From the NCBI RefSeq assembly GCF_000454545.1, contig NZ_CM002139.1, positions 688,705 to 752,704 on the forward strand: a stretch of 64,000 nucleotides of DNA, in the 5' to 3' direction. Of this stretch, positions 31,043 through 39,645 are shown piece by piece. The position numbers and the translations under genes were made by a program. The first letter of the stretch is position 1, and each line of letters opens with the position of its first letter. The notes beneath the pieces were generated by a model. That model ran no database searches and was not told where the DNA came from. It saw nothing but the letters and a program-made list of their open reading frames with translations. This DNA comes from Xanthomonas cassavae CFBP 4642 (GTDB lineage Bacteria > Pseudomonadota > Gammaproteobacteria > Xanthomonadales > Xanthomonadaceae).

Positions 31043-31864
31043 TCAGCGCGGATCCAGCGGCGGCGTGTCGCCCTGCAGGTGCCGCACACGTGCCGGCAGG
31101 AACGGCAGGATCAGCCACTGGTACGCCAATGCGCCGATCGGCCCGCCGATCAACGGCCCGACGATCGGCACCCACCAGTAGTTGTCCTTGGCCGGCAGGG
31201 CGGCTTCGCCCCAGCCTGCGAAGTAGGCGAACAGACGGGGCCCGAAATCGCGTGCCGGATTCATCGCCCAGGCTTCCAGATACCCCATCGAGGCACCCAG
31301 CGTGGCGACCAGCAGGCCGATCATCAACGCGCCGGAATTGGCTCCCGGTGCGGCTTCGTTGAAGCGCTCGGTGATGGCGAAGATGCCGAAAATCAGGAAC
31401 GCGGTCATGATGATCTGGTCGACCAGGGCGTGCATCGGTGTGACCGCCAGACCCGGCGCGGTGAAGAACACCCCGGCGGCACCGCCGGCTTCGCGGGTGA
31501 GCTGCTGCACCTGGTTGAAGTGATCGATCACCGGCCCGTAGAGCTGATAGACGATGGCCGCGCCCAGGAATGCACCGATCACCTGCGCGATCCAGTACGG
31601 CACCACCTTCTTCCAGGAAAAGTCACGGAACAGCGCCAGCGCCAGGGTCACCGCCGGATTGGCGTGGGTGCCGGAGACCGCGCCGGTGACGTAGATGGCC
31701 AGCGTGACCGCCAGGCCCCAGGCGATGCACACCCCCCAATACGCATTCTGGTACGGGCTGGGGTCGTACAGCACGTACATCGCTGCGACCGAATCGCCCA
31801 GCGCGATGATGATGAACATCGCCAACGCTTCGGAAATCAACTCACCAACGAGTTGACGGGTCAT
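31043..31864 (-). CDS. glpF: glycerol uptake facilitator
   Basis: The product of 273 residues has six membrane helices and both pore NPA motifs (GTHANPAVTLAL and WAMNPARDFGPRLF), with the D after the second NPA-R typical of glycerol-passing aquaglyceroporins. It lies between glpD and glpK on the same strand, with 132 bases before glpK and 179 after glpD, so transcripts may be joined. Confidence 0.95.
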   Translation of the reverse strand: MTRQLVGELISEALAMFIIIALGDSVAAMYVLYDPSPYQNAYWGVCIAWGLAVTLAIYVTGAVSGTHANPAVTLALALFRDFSWKKVVPYWIAQVIGAFLGAAIVYQLYGPVIDHFNQVQQLTREAGGAAGVFFTAPGLAVTPMHALVDQIIMTAFLIFGIFAITERFNEAAPGANSGALMIGLLVATLGASMGYLEAWAMNPARDFGPRLFAYFAGWGEAALPAKDNYWWVPIVGPLIGGPIGALAYQWLILPFLPARVRHLQGDTPPLDPR

Positions 31865-32043
31865 GCGGGCAGGCCCGCGTTGCAGTCACGGGTGCGCGCA
31901 AGCTGGCGCGATGCACGCATTGGCGCGCAGGGAAATTGGTTCGTGCTCATCGGGTGTGCCCTCCACAGGGATCGTCATGATGCCGGCAGTACGCCAGGAT
32001 ACGTTGCCGGACGACCCGTCCTCGCCGGCAACGCGGTGTGTTT

Positions 32044-33558
32044 TCACGCCGCGGCGGTGGCGATGGCCGGCACCGGCTGCGCCTGCAGATACGCCTCCAG
32101 GCGCTGACGCCCGTCTGCATCCATGCGCAGGCCGAGTTTGCTGCGACGCCACAGGATATCGTCGGCGCTCTGCGCCCATTCGTACTGCCGCAGGTACTCC
32201 ACCTCGGCCTGGTACAGGTCCGCACCGAAGTGCTTGCCCAGTCCGGCCATGTCTGTTGCATCGCCCAGTAGTTGCTCGGCGCAGGTGCCGTAGTTGCGCA
32301 CCAGGCGCTGCGCGGTGGCAGCAGGCAACCATGGACGCGTAGTGCGCACCCGCTCGAGCAGGCTGGCGATGTCGCGCTGCTCGCCGCCGGGCAGCGCATC
32401 GCCGCGCGCGGTCCACGCCGGCTTGCGGGTCCCCAGGGCCTGCGTGATCCGGTCGACCGCTTCCTCGGCCAGCTTGCGATAGGTGGTCAGCTTGCCACCG
32501 AACACGTTGAGCAACGGCGCGCCGTCGTTGACCACTTCCAGCTGATAGTCGCGCGTGACCTCGGCGGCATTGTCTTGCGCATCGTCCAGCAATGGACGCA
32601 CGCCGCTGTAGTTCCACACCACGTCCTGCGGGCCGATCTGCTGCTGGAAATACAGGTTTGCCGCGTCGCACAGGTACTGCACTTCGGCCGCATCGATCCT
32701 GGGCGCGGCGGGGTCGGCCTCGTAGTCGACATCGGTGGTGCCGATCAAGGTGAAGTCATGCTCGTAGGGAATGGCGAATACGATGCGCCGGTCCGGTTGC
32801 TGGAAGATGTAGGCGTGGTCGTGATCGAACAGCTTGGGCACCACGATGTGGCTGCCCTTGACCAGGCGCAATGCGTGCTGGTGCGGTACCGCGGCGACCT
32901 TGTCCAGGAACGCCACTGCCCACGGGCCAGCCGCGTTGGCCAGCGCGCGCGCCTGCACGGTGCGGCGGCGGCCCTGGCGGTCTTCGAGTTCGGCATACCA
33001 GAATCCGGCATCGCGCCAAGCGCCGACGCAGCGGGTACGGGTGTGGATCTGCGCGCCGCGTCTGGCTGCATCCATCGCGTTGAGCACCACCAGGCGGGCG
33101 TCCTGTACCCAGGCATCGGAGTACACGAACCCGGTGCGCAACGATTCCTGCAGTGGCGCGCCCACTGGATGCGTGCGCAGCGACAGCCGCCGCGAGCGCG
33201 GCAGGCTGCGCTTGCTGCCGCCCAGGTGGTCGTACAGGAACAGGCCGGCGCGGATCATCCAGGCCGGGCGCAGATGCGGCTGGTGCGGCAACAGGAAGCG
33301 CAGCGGCCAGATGATGTGCGGTGCCAGCCGCAGCAGCACTTCGCGCTCGGCCAGGGCCTTGCCGACCAGGGCGAATTCATACTGTTCCAGATACCGCAGG
33401 CCGCCGTGGATGAGCTTGGTGCTGGCACTGCTGGTATGCGACGCCAGGTCGTCCTGTTCGCACAGGCACACCGACAGGCCGCGCCCGGCCGCATCGCGGG
33501 CGATGCCGACCCCGTTGATGCCGCCGCCTACCACCAGAAGATCGTACGTCTCGCCCAT
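32044..33558 (-). CDS. glpD: aerobic glycerol-3-phosphate dehydrogenase
   Basis: The product of 504 residues starts MGETYDLLVVGGGINGVGIARDAAGRG with the FAD dinucleotide motif, and has SSASTKLIHGGLRYLEQYEF. The C-terminal domain holds GGKLTTYRKLAEEAVD. It oxidises glycerol-3-phosphate to dihydroxyacetone phosphate, passing electrons to quinone. The ATG at 33556-33558 follows GGAGAC. A perfect GlpR-type operator lies 43 bases upstream. Confidence 0.97.
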   Translation of the reverse strand: MGETYDLLVVGGGINGVGIARDAAGRGLSVCLCEQDDLASHTSSASTKLIHGGLRYLEQYEFALVGKALAEREVLLRLAPHIIWPLRFLLPHQPHLRPAWMIRAGLFLYDHLGGSKRSLPRSRRLSLRTHPVGAPLQESLRTGFVYSDAWVQDARLVVLNAMDAARRGAQIHTRTRCVGAWRDAGFWYAELEDRQGRRRTVQARALANAAGPWAVAFLDKVAAVPHQHALRLVKGSHIVVPKLFDHDHAYIFQQPDRRIVFAIPYEHDFTLIGTTDVDYEADPAAPRIDAAEVQYLCDAANLYFQQQIGPQDVVWNYSGVRPLLDDAQDNAAEVTRDYQLEVVNDGAPLLNVFGGKLTTYRKLAEEAVDRITQALGTRKPAWTARGDALPGGEQRDIASLLERVRTTRPWLPAATAQRLVRNYGTCAEQLLGDATDMAGLGKHFGADLYQAEVEYLRQYEWAQSADDILWRRSKLGLRMDADGRQRLEAYLQAQPVPAIATAAA

Positions 33559-33600
33559 CAGTGTCTCCGTCCAGATCCGCACTAGCGAACCTAAGTTGTC

Positions 33601-33622
33601 ATGTTCGAACATATTCGAACAT
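33601..33622. promoter_or_regulatory. GlpR operator upstream of glpD
   Basis: Perfect 9-base arms ATGTTCGAA and TTCGAACAT with a CATA spacer match the E. coli GlpR consensus (ATGTTCG...CGAACAT). A lone half-site CGAACAT lies further upstream near 33770. The site is placed to repress glpD and perhaps the whole glpD-F-K run. Confidence 0.85.
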
Positions 33623-33847
33623 AGCGCCTTGCGGGGGCGTGAAGACGGGACTTAACCTAAAGATGACGGCCGGAGCGCGGTCCTAGGGCTATTTGAAACA
33701 CGGGAGCAATTGACTTGGTCTATTGATATGCATGGAGTAATAATTTTTCTATGCCAAAACGCACAAAAACGAACATAGCGTCGCGCTTCAACCGCTGGGT
33801 AACCTGCGCGGATCGGCGACGCCTCGCCTGTGGCGATGCCTGTCTCG

Positions 33848-34657
33848 CTAGGCGGCGCCGTTCGTACCCGCCACATGCACCCGCGTGCCGGCTTCTTCCA
33901 GCACCCCGGCCAACTCCTGCGGCGGGGCGCGGTCGGTGAACCAGTCGTGCACCTGTGCGAGTGCGCCCAGCCGCACCATGGCGTTGCGTCCGAACTTGCT
34001 GTGGTCGGCGGCCAGCAGTACCTGGCGCGAGTGCTCGATGATGGCCTGGGCCACGCGCACTTCTTGGTAATCGAAATCCAGCAAGGCGCCGTCCAGATCG
34101 ATGCCGGAAATGCCGATCACCCCGAAATCCACCTTGAACTGGCGGATCAGTTCCACCGTGGCTTCGCCGGTCACGCCCTGGTCGCGGCCACGCACCACGC
34201 CACCGGCCACGATCACCTCGAAGCTGGGGTTGGCGCTGAGCATCACCGCCACGTTGAGGTTATTGGTGATCACGCGCAGGCCGCGATGCTGCAGCAGGGC
34301 GCGCGCCACTTCTTCGTTGGTGGTGCCGAGGTTGACGAACAGCGAGGCATCGTCGGGAATGAAGCGCGCCACCTGCGCGGCGATGTGCTGCTTCTCGTTG
34401 GCCTGCAGTGCCTTGCGCGCGGTATAGGCCAGGTTTTCCACGCTCGAGGGCATGCTGACGCCGCCGTGATACCGGCGCAGCACACCGGCATCGCAGAGCA
34501 GGGTCAGGTCGCGCCGGATGGTCTGCGGGGTGACCTCAAAGCGCGTTGCCAGGCCTTCTACCTCGGCAAAGCCCTGCTGTCGCACCAGTGCCACCAATTG
34601 TTCCTGGCGCGGGTTCAAGGCCGGCGCCGGGACAGTCCTGTAGTGAGTCGACTCCAT
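33848..34657 (-). CDS. glpR: DeoR-family glycerol-3-phosphate regulon repressor
   Basis: The product of 269 residues has a DeoR helix-turn-helix (RQEQLVALVRQQGFAEVEGLATRFEVTPQTIRRDLTLL, about residues 18-55) and the sugar-phosphate isomerase-like sensor domain (IPDDASLFVNLGTTNEEVARAL, FGVIGISGIDLDG). It is the gene upstream of glpD on the same strand, with a GlpR-type operator in between. The ATG at 34655-34657 is chosen; one six codons upstream is possible. Confidence 0.93.
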   Translation of the reverse strand: MESTHYRTVPAPALNPRQEQLVALVRQQGFAEVEGLATRFEVTPQTIRRDLTLLCDAGVLRRYHGGVSMPSSVENLAYTARKALQANEKQHIAAQVARFIPDDASLFVNLGTTNEEVARALLQHRGLRVITNNLNVAVMLSANPSFEVIVAGGVVRGRDQGVTGEATVELIRQFKVDFGVIGISGIDLDGALLDFDYQEVRVAQAIIEHSRQVLLAADHSKFGRNAMVRLGALAQVHDWFTDRAPPQELAGVLEEAGTRVHVAGTNGAA

Positions 34658-34819
34658 GCGCAGATGATCGCGCATGCGCGTGAGGATGCAAACACGGCGA
34701 TCAGCCAAGCACCGACCGAGCGGGCCGATCGGCGCGCCAAGGCGTGCTGGCAGCGCATGCGGTCCCGACCAGCGTGCGCGCCAGTCCATTGCCCGGTGTA
34801 TGCGCCGTCCACCGCTGTG

Positions 34820-35803
34820 TCAGCCCAGTTCGCCGCGATAGCCGGTATCGATGCTGATGCTGCCGCCCACCGCGCGTGACACGCAGGCGCACAGCTTGCG
34901 GTTCTCGCGGCGCTGTTCGTCGCTGAAGAACACGTCGCGGTGATCGATGTCGGCTACGGTATCCAGCACCTCCACCGCACATAGGCCGCATTCGCCGCGG
35001 CGACATTCGGCAATCAGCTCGACGCCGGCATCGGCCAGTGCATCGAGCATGGATTCGTTTTCCGCCACCGGCACCTCCAGGCCAAGCCCGGGCAGCTTGA
35101 CCACGAACGCCTGCGCCGGCACCCGGCCGCTGTTGCCGAAGGTTTCGAAATGCAGCCGCGCGCGCGGCCGCCCGGCCGCATGCCAGGACTGGCGGACCGC
35201 TTCCAGCATGCCCAGCGGCCCACAGACATACACCTCGGCGTTGGGCGAGAGCCGGTCCAGCGCGGCGGCCAGGTCGACCGGGCCGGCGCTGTCGTCGCAA
35301 TGCAGGTGCAGGCGCTCGCCGAGCATGTCTTCCAGCTCATCCACGTAGGCCATCGCGCTGCGCGTGCGGCCCACGTAGAGCAGGCGGAAGGCGGGGTGAC
35401 GCTGCGCCAGCCGTTGCGCCATGCCCAGGATGGGCGTGATGCCGATCCCACCGGCGATCAGCAGGATCTCCTCGCCGCTTTCGTCCAGCGCGAAGTTGTT
35501 GCTGGGCGGCGACATCTCCACCACGTCGCCGGGCTGCAGCGACCACATATGCAGCGAGCCGCCACGGCTGTCGGGCATCTGCCGCACCGCGATGCGGTAA
35601 TGCCCGTCCTTGCGTGGCTCGCCCACCAGCGAGTACGAGCGCACATCGTCGCGGCCATGCAGCCGTACGCGGAAATCCAGATGGCTGCCCACCTCGAAGC
35701 TGCGCGTGGCCGGGCCCGGATCGAGCACGATTTCGCGCACGCCTTGGCAGGCGTCGGCGATGCTGACGACATGGGCGCGATGCCAGTGGGTGTCTTTACG
35801 CAT
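34820..35803 (-). CDS. vanB: vanillate O-demethylase reductase subunit
   Basis: The product of 327 residues has an FAD/FMN reductase domain (RSYSLVGEPRKDGHYRIAV), a nucleotide domain (LLIAGGIGITPILGMAQ, about 113-129, and YVCGPLGMLEAV) and a C-terminal plant-type [2Fe-2S] domain with CRRGECGLCAVEV and a later CACV. It passes electrons from NADH to VanA. In frame terms it starts at the ATG at 35801-35803 inside the 3' part of the vanR reading frame. Confidence 0.94.
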   Translation of the reverse strand: MRKDTHWHRAHVVSIADACQGVREIVLDPGPATRSFEVGSHLDFRVRLHGRDDVRSYSLVGEPRKDGHYRIAVRQMPDSRGGSLHMWSLQPGDVVEMSPPSNNFALDESGEEILLIAGGIGITPILGMAQRLAQRHPAFRLLYVGRTRSAMAYVDELEDMLGERLHLHCDDSAGPVDLAAALDRLSPNAEVYVCGPLGMLEAVRQSWHAAGRPRARLHFETFGNSGRVPAQAFVVKLPGLGLEVPVAENESMLDALADAGVELIAECRRGECGLCAVEVLDTVADIDHRDVFFSDEQRRENRKLCACVSRAVGGSISIDTGYRGELG

Positions 35804-36639
35804 GAGGGGGCTCCAGGCAGAAGGGCATGCCGGTCGGTGCCGGCGTTGGACGCATGGGCGCGGCCGGTCAGGGCGCCGCCGCGCACCTGGCTGACCGCTG
35901 CAGGGGTGTGCAACAGGTGGCGAAGATTGCGATGGGCCAGGCGTGCGTGTTCGCGCATCAGCGCTTCGGCGCGGTTGCCCTGGCGCTGTTCGACGGCGGC
36001 GATCACTTCGCGATGCTGTTCCTGCGCCAGGGTCAGGATGACCCGCGCATCGGCAGCGCTGGTCTGCGCCATGACCAGGCCATTAGGCGAGGCGAACGGC
36101 AGCTGCACCACGCGCGTCAGTGCACGCTCAAGCACATCGCTGCCGGCCATCGCCATCAGCAGGGAATGGAAGCGCGCGTTGGCCTGCACATAGGCGGAAA
36201 AGTCGATGCCCTGGCGTGGCGCGCTGATGATGGTGTCGATCTCGGTCAGCAGCGCGCGTGCCTGGGTCAGCTGCGCGGCGGATACGCCGCGCTCGGCAGC
36301 GATGCGTGCGGCCAGGTCTTCGAGCGTGCCGCGCAGAGCGATGCGTGCGGCCAGGCCTTCGAGCGTGCCGCGCAGTTCGATCGCATCGTGCACATCGCGC
36401 TCGCTGAAGGCCTGCACCGCATACCCACCGCCCGGCAAGGCGCTGGCCAGGCCTTCTTCGCACAGCCGCTGCAACGCCGCGCGCACCGGCGTGCGCGACA
36501 TGCCCAGGCGCTGCACCACGGCCAGCTCGGACAGCCCCGTTCCGGCGGGCAGGGTGCCGTCGAGGATCAGTTCGCGCAGTGTGAGCAGCGCGCGGGTGGT
36601 CTGCCCGGCGCTGCTGTGGAACGGAGTGGTCGGGGGCAT
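35458..36639 (-). CDS. vanR: GntR-family vanillate regulator, with anomalous 3' extension
   Basis: The frame has a GntR winged helix (LTLRELILDGTLPAGTGLSELAVVQRLGMSRTPVRAALQRL, about residues 19-59) and an FCD ligand domain (EIDTIISAPRQGIDFSAYVQANARFHSLLMAMAG). Two features are odd. A 39-base in-frame duplication repeats LRGTLE[GD]LAARIA. And there is no stop where VanR should end: the frame runs 346 bases into vanB in another frame, giving 393 codons where about 260-280 are expected. The last 115 or so residues are Arg/Trp/Cys-rich nonsense. A 3' frameshift or lost stop is likely. It lies between vanA and vanB. Confidence 0.7.
   Translation of the reverse strand: MPPTTPFHSSAGQTTRALLTLRELILDGTLPAGTGLSELAVVQRLGMSRTPVRAALQRLCEEGLASALPGGGYAVQAFSERDVHDAIELRGTLEGLAARIALRGTLEDLAARIAAERGVSAAQLTQARALLTEIDTIISAPRQGIDFSAYVQANARFHSLLMAMAGSDVLERALTRVVQLPFASPNGLVMAQTSAADARVILTLAQEQHREVIAAVEQRQGNRAEALMREHARLAHRNLRHLLHTPAAVSQVRGGALTGRAHASNAGTDRHALLPGAPSCVKTPTGIAPMSSASPTPAKACAKSCSIRARPRAASRWAAIWISAYGCMAATMCARTRWWASHARTGITASRCGRCPTAVAARCICGRCSPATWWRCRRPATTSRWTKAARRSC
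36298..36375 (-). repeat. 39-base in-frame tandem duplication in vanR
   Basis: The unit at 36298-36336 recurs at 36337-36375 with one T/C difference (position 36317 versus 36356). It adds 13 residues to the start of the FCD domain. Confidence 0.9.
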
Positions 36640-36661
36640 GCTGATCTCCTGCGCAATGCGC

Positions 36662-37738
36662 TCATCCCACCATGCGCAGCGACAGGTCCTGTGCGCGCAG
36701 CTCGTGCGCGATCATGCGGTCGATCACCCGCCGCGCCCACATGCCGCCGGCATCGACGTTGAGGTTGTAGAAGGTGTGGTCCGGATGCGCATCGATGGCG
36801 CGCTGCTGCGCCTCCAGCACCGCCTCGTCCTCGCCGAACACGCCGGTGACGCCGGCACGCGTGAGCGTGGTCAGGGACTGGTCGTGCAGCGCGTAGTTGC
36901 GCATGAACGCCCAGAAGTAATGGCAGGTGGTATCGGTCTCCGGGGTGATGGTGTTGAGTACGTAGCCGTTGACGCCCTGGCTGCGGTCGCCCTCCGGCGC
37001 GCCGGTGCCGGCGATGGCCACGCCGACATCGATGGCGATGGTGCCGGGCGCTTCGAAGCGGATGATCTGCCAGCGATCGACCTTACCGCGGTAATCGAGA
37101 TGGCGCGCGATCTGGCTGGCCCAGAACGGCGGCGCGTCGATATCGCGCATCCAGCGCGACACCACCACCGAGCGGTCGCCGTGCACCACGTCGAAGGGCG
37201 CTTCGGCGATTTCGTCCTGGCCGATACTGGAGCCGTGCACGAAGGTTTCGTGGGTCAGGTCCATCAGGTTGTCCAGCACCAGCCGGTAGTCGCACTTGGC
37301 GTAGATGGTGCGGCCATCGCCGGCCCAGGCCGGGTCGTGCGCCCAGTGCAGATCCGGGATCAGTGCGGTGTCGGCCTTGGCCGGGTCGCCCGGCCAGATC
37401 CACACGTAGCGGTGCTTCTCGGCCACCGGAAAACTGCGCACGCAGGCCGAGGGATTGATGGTTTCCTGCGAGGGCATATGCACGCAACGGCCCTGGGTGT
37501 TGTAGACCAGGCCGTGATATCCGCACACCACGTCGTCGCCGCGCAGCTTACCCATCGACAGCGGCACCAGGCGGTGCCAGCAGGCGTCTTCCAGCGCCAC
37601 CACCGCGCCGGCAGTGCTGCGGTAGAGCACCACGTCCAGGTTGCAGACCTTGCGCGGGCTCAGGGCGTGCTTGATTTCGTGGTCCCAGGCGACGGCATAC
37701 CACGCGTTGAGGGGAAACAGCGGCTTGGACTGGGACAT
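36662..37738 (-). CDS. vanA: vanillate O-demethylase oxygenase subunit
   Basis: The product of 358 residues is a Rieske oxygenase: Rieske ligands C53, H55 (ACWHRLVPLS) and C72, H75 (VCGYHGLVY), and mononuclear iron ligands H163 and H168 in NLMDLTHETFVHGSS. It removes the methyl group of vanillate to give protocatechuate and formaldehyde, using electrons from VanB. It is first of vanA-vanR-vanB and diverges from the pca operon across 258 bases. Confidence 0.96.
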   Translation of the reverse strand: MSQSKPLFPLNAWYAVAWDHEIKHALSPRKVCNLDVVLYRSTAGAVVALEDACWHRLVPLSMGKLRGDDVVCGYHGLVYNTQGRCVHMPSQETINPSACVRSFPVAEKHRYVWIWPGDPAKADTALIPDLHWAHDPAWAGDGRTIYAKCDYRLVLDNLMDLTHETFVHGSSIGQDEIAEAPFDVVHGDRSVVVSRWMRDIDAPPFWASQIARHLDYRGKVDRWQIIRFEAPGTIAIDVGVAIAGTGAPEGDRSQGVNGYVLNTITPETDTTCHYFWAFMRNYALHDQSLTTLTRAGVTGVFGEDEAVLEAQQRAIDAHPDHTFYNLNVDAGGMWARRVIDRMIAHELRAQDLSLRMVG

Positions 37739-37757
37739 GACCGTGACTCATGGGGTT

Positions 37758-37861
37758 TTGTATACAACCTGGGGTACGCATCGGCGCCGATGCGCCGGCT
37801 GGCAACCAGTTGACGCGCATGCCAGCGCTGGCGTCTGCTTGCAAGCGAAGTTATGTATACA
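37758..37861. promoter_or_regulatory. two candidate VanR operators
   Basis: TGTATACA occurs at 37759-37766 (inside the palindrome TTGTATACAA) and again at 37854-37861, 95 bases apart. Both lie in the vanA/pcaI divergent gap. GntR-type VanR repressors bind short AT-rich palindromes of this kind, so looping or dual control is possible. Confidence 0.6.
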
Positions 37862-37906
37862 CCGGAGACAATGTCGTGGCACCACCACATGCGCGAATTT
37901 GTGCGT

Positions 37907-37929
37907 TTATCGGATGTAAACGCCGATAA
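37907..37929. promoter_or_regulatory. candidate operator of the pca operon
   Basis: Inverted 7-base arms TTATCGG (37907-37913) and CCGATAA (37923-37929) are followed at once by TCGGATT. IclR-type Pca/Pob regulators bind repeated elements of about 10 bases with a GATAATCG-like core. The site is 68 bases from the pcaI start. Confidence 0.5.
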
Positions 37930-37996
37930 TCGGATTGACCGCGCCATCTGGCCGGCTCTACCGTGGTGGCTAGTTTCGCAACCCAGGCATGCTGCC

Positions 37997-38860
37997 ATGG
38001 CCGAAGTCGTTTCCCTGAGAGAGGCGGTGTCCCACCTGGTCGTCGACGGCGACAGCGTGGCGATGGAGGGCTTCACCCACCTGATTCCGCATGCGGCCGG
38101 ACACGAGGTGATTCGCCAGCACAAGCGCAACCTGCGCCTGGTGCGCATGACCCCGGACCTGATCTACGACCAGCTGATCGGCGCCGGCTGCGCGACGGCA
38201 CTGCGGTTCTCGTGGGGTGGCAATCCGGGGGTGGGGTCGCTGCACCGCCTGCGCGATGCGGTCGAACATGCCTGGCCGCAGCCGTTGCAGCTGCGCGAGC
38301 ACAGCCACGCCGACATGGCCAACGCCTATGTCGCCGGCGCCTCGGGGCTGCCGTTTGCGGTGTTGCGCGGCTATGTCGGCTCGGACCTGCCGCGCGTCAA
38401 CGACAGCATCAAGTTCCTGCAATGCCCGTACACCGGGGAGACGCTGGCCGCCACGCCGGCCGTCAACCCCGATGTCACCGTGATCCACGCGCAACAGGCC
38501 GACCGTCGCGGCAATGTGCTGCTGTGGGGCATCCTGGGCGTGCAGAAGGAAGCCGCGCTGGCCGCGCGCAAGGTGATCGTGACGGTGGAAGAGATCGTTG
38601 ACACGCTCGACGCACCGCCCAATGCCTGCATCCTGCCGCGCTGGGTGGTCGATGCGGTCTGCCACGTGCCTGGCGGCGCCGCACCGTCGTACGCGCACGG
38701 CTACTACGCGCGCGACAACCGCTTCTATCTGCGCTGGGATGCGATTGCACGCGAGCGTGCGCGGTTCCAGCAGTGGATCCAGACGCATGTCCTCGATACG
38801 CAGGATTTCGCCGACTTCCGGCGCGTGTACGCGCACGCGCAGCAGCAGGTGGCCGCATGA
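37997..38860 (+). CDS. pcaI: 3-oxoadipate CoA-transferase alpha subunit
   Basis: The product of 287 residues is a class I CoA-transferase A subunit: EGFTHLIPHAAGHEVIR, RMTPDLIYDQLIGAG, FSWGGNPGVGSLHRLRDA and VTVIHAQQADRRGN. It activates 3-oxoadipate with succinyl-CoA together with PcaJ. The ATG at 37997 is preferred over an upstream frame start. Its stop overlaps the pcaJ start (ATGA), indicating coupling. Confidence 0.93.
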   Translation: MAEVVSLREAVSHLVVDGDSVAMEGFTHLIPHAAGHEVIRQHKRNLRLVRMTPDLIYDQLIGAGCATALRFSWGGNPGVGSLHRLRDAVEHAWPQPLQLREHSHADMANAYVAGASGLPFAVLRGYVGSDLPRVNDSIKFLQCPYTGETLAATPAVNPDVTVIHAQQADRRGNVLLWGILGVQKEAALAARKVIVTVEEIVDTLDAPPNACILPRWVVDAVCHVPGGAAPSYAHGYYARDNRFYLRWDAIARERARFQQWIQTHVLDTQDFADFRRVYAHAQQQVAA

Positions 38861-39645
38861 GCGAGGTCAGCACCAACGAGATGATGACCGTGGCCGCGGC
38901 GCGGCGCCTGCCTGACGGGGCGGTATGTTTCGTCGGTATCGGCCTGCCGTCCACCGCCGCCAATCTGGCCCGGCTGACGCATGCGCCCGATGTCACCCTG
39001 ATTTACGAATCCGGCCCGATCGGCGCCCGACCGGACGTACTGCCGCTGTCGATCGGCGACGGCGAACTGGCCGAGACCGCCGACACCGTGGTCTCCACGC
39101 CGGAAATCTTTCGCTACTGGCTGCAGGGCGGCCGCGTGGATGTGGGGTTTCTGGGCGCGGCGCAGATCGATCGCCATGCCAATCTCAACACCACCGTGAT
39201 CGGCGACTACGCGGCGCCGAAGACGCGCCTGCCCGGGGCCGGCGGCGCGCCGGAAATCGCGGCCAGCGCCAAGCAGGTCTTCATCATCATGCGCCAGTCC
39301 AAACGCAGCTTCGTGCCGGTGCTGGATTTCATCACCACCGTCGGGCATCTGGAGGGCGGCGATGCGCGCGCGCGCGCCGGCCTGCCCGGCGCCGGTCCCA
39401 CGGTGGTGGTCACCGACCTGTGCGTGATGGAGCCCGATCCGGTGACCCGCGAACTCACGGTGACCGCGCTGCACCCGGGCATCACCCGCGAGCAGGTGAG
39501 TGCGGCCACCGGTTGGCCGATCCGCTTTGCCGACACGCTTGCCCAGACCCCTGTGCCCACCGCGACCGAGCTGCAGGCACTGCGCGCGCTGCAGGCACGC
39601 ACCGATGCCGCGCACGGCACCCAGTCCGCCGGGGCAGAGGCATGA
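38857..39645 (+). CDS. pcaJ: 3-oxoadipate CoA-transferase beta subunit
   Basis: The product of 262 residues is the B subunit: FVGIGLPSTAANLARLTHAPDV, then the catalytic-Glu region IYESGPIGARP, and QIDRHANLNTTVIGDY. It pairs with PcaI. Both ends overlap neighbours by four bases (ATGA), so pcaI-pcaJ-pcaF is a tightly coupled unit. Confidence 0.94.
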   Translation: MSEVSTNEMMTVAAARRLPDGAVCFVGIGLPSTAANLARLTHAPDVTLIYESGPIGARPDVLPLSIGDGELAETADTVVSTPEIFRYWLQGGRVDVGFLGAAQIDRHANLNTTVIGDYAAPKTRLPGAGGAPEIAASAKQVFIIMRQSKRSFVPVLDFITTVGHLEGGDARARAGLPGAGPTVVVTDLCVMEPDPVTRELTVTALHPGITREQVSAATGWPIRFADTLAQTPVPTATELQALRALQARTDAAHGTQSAGAEA

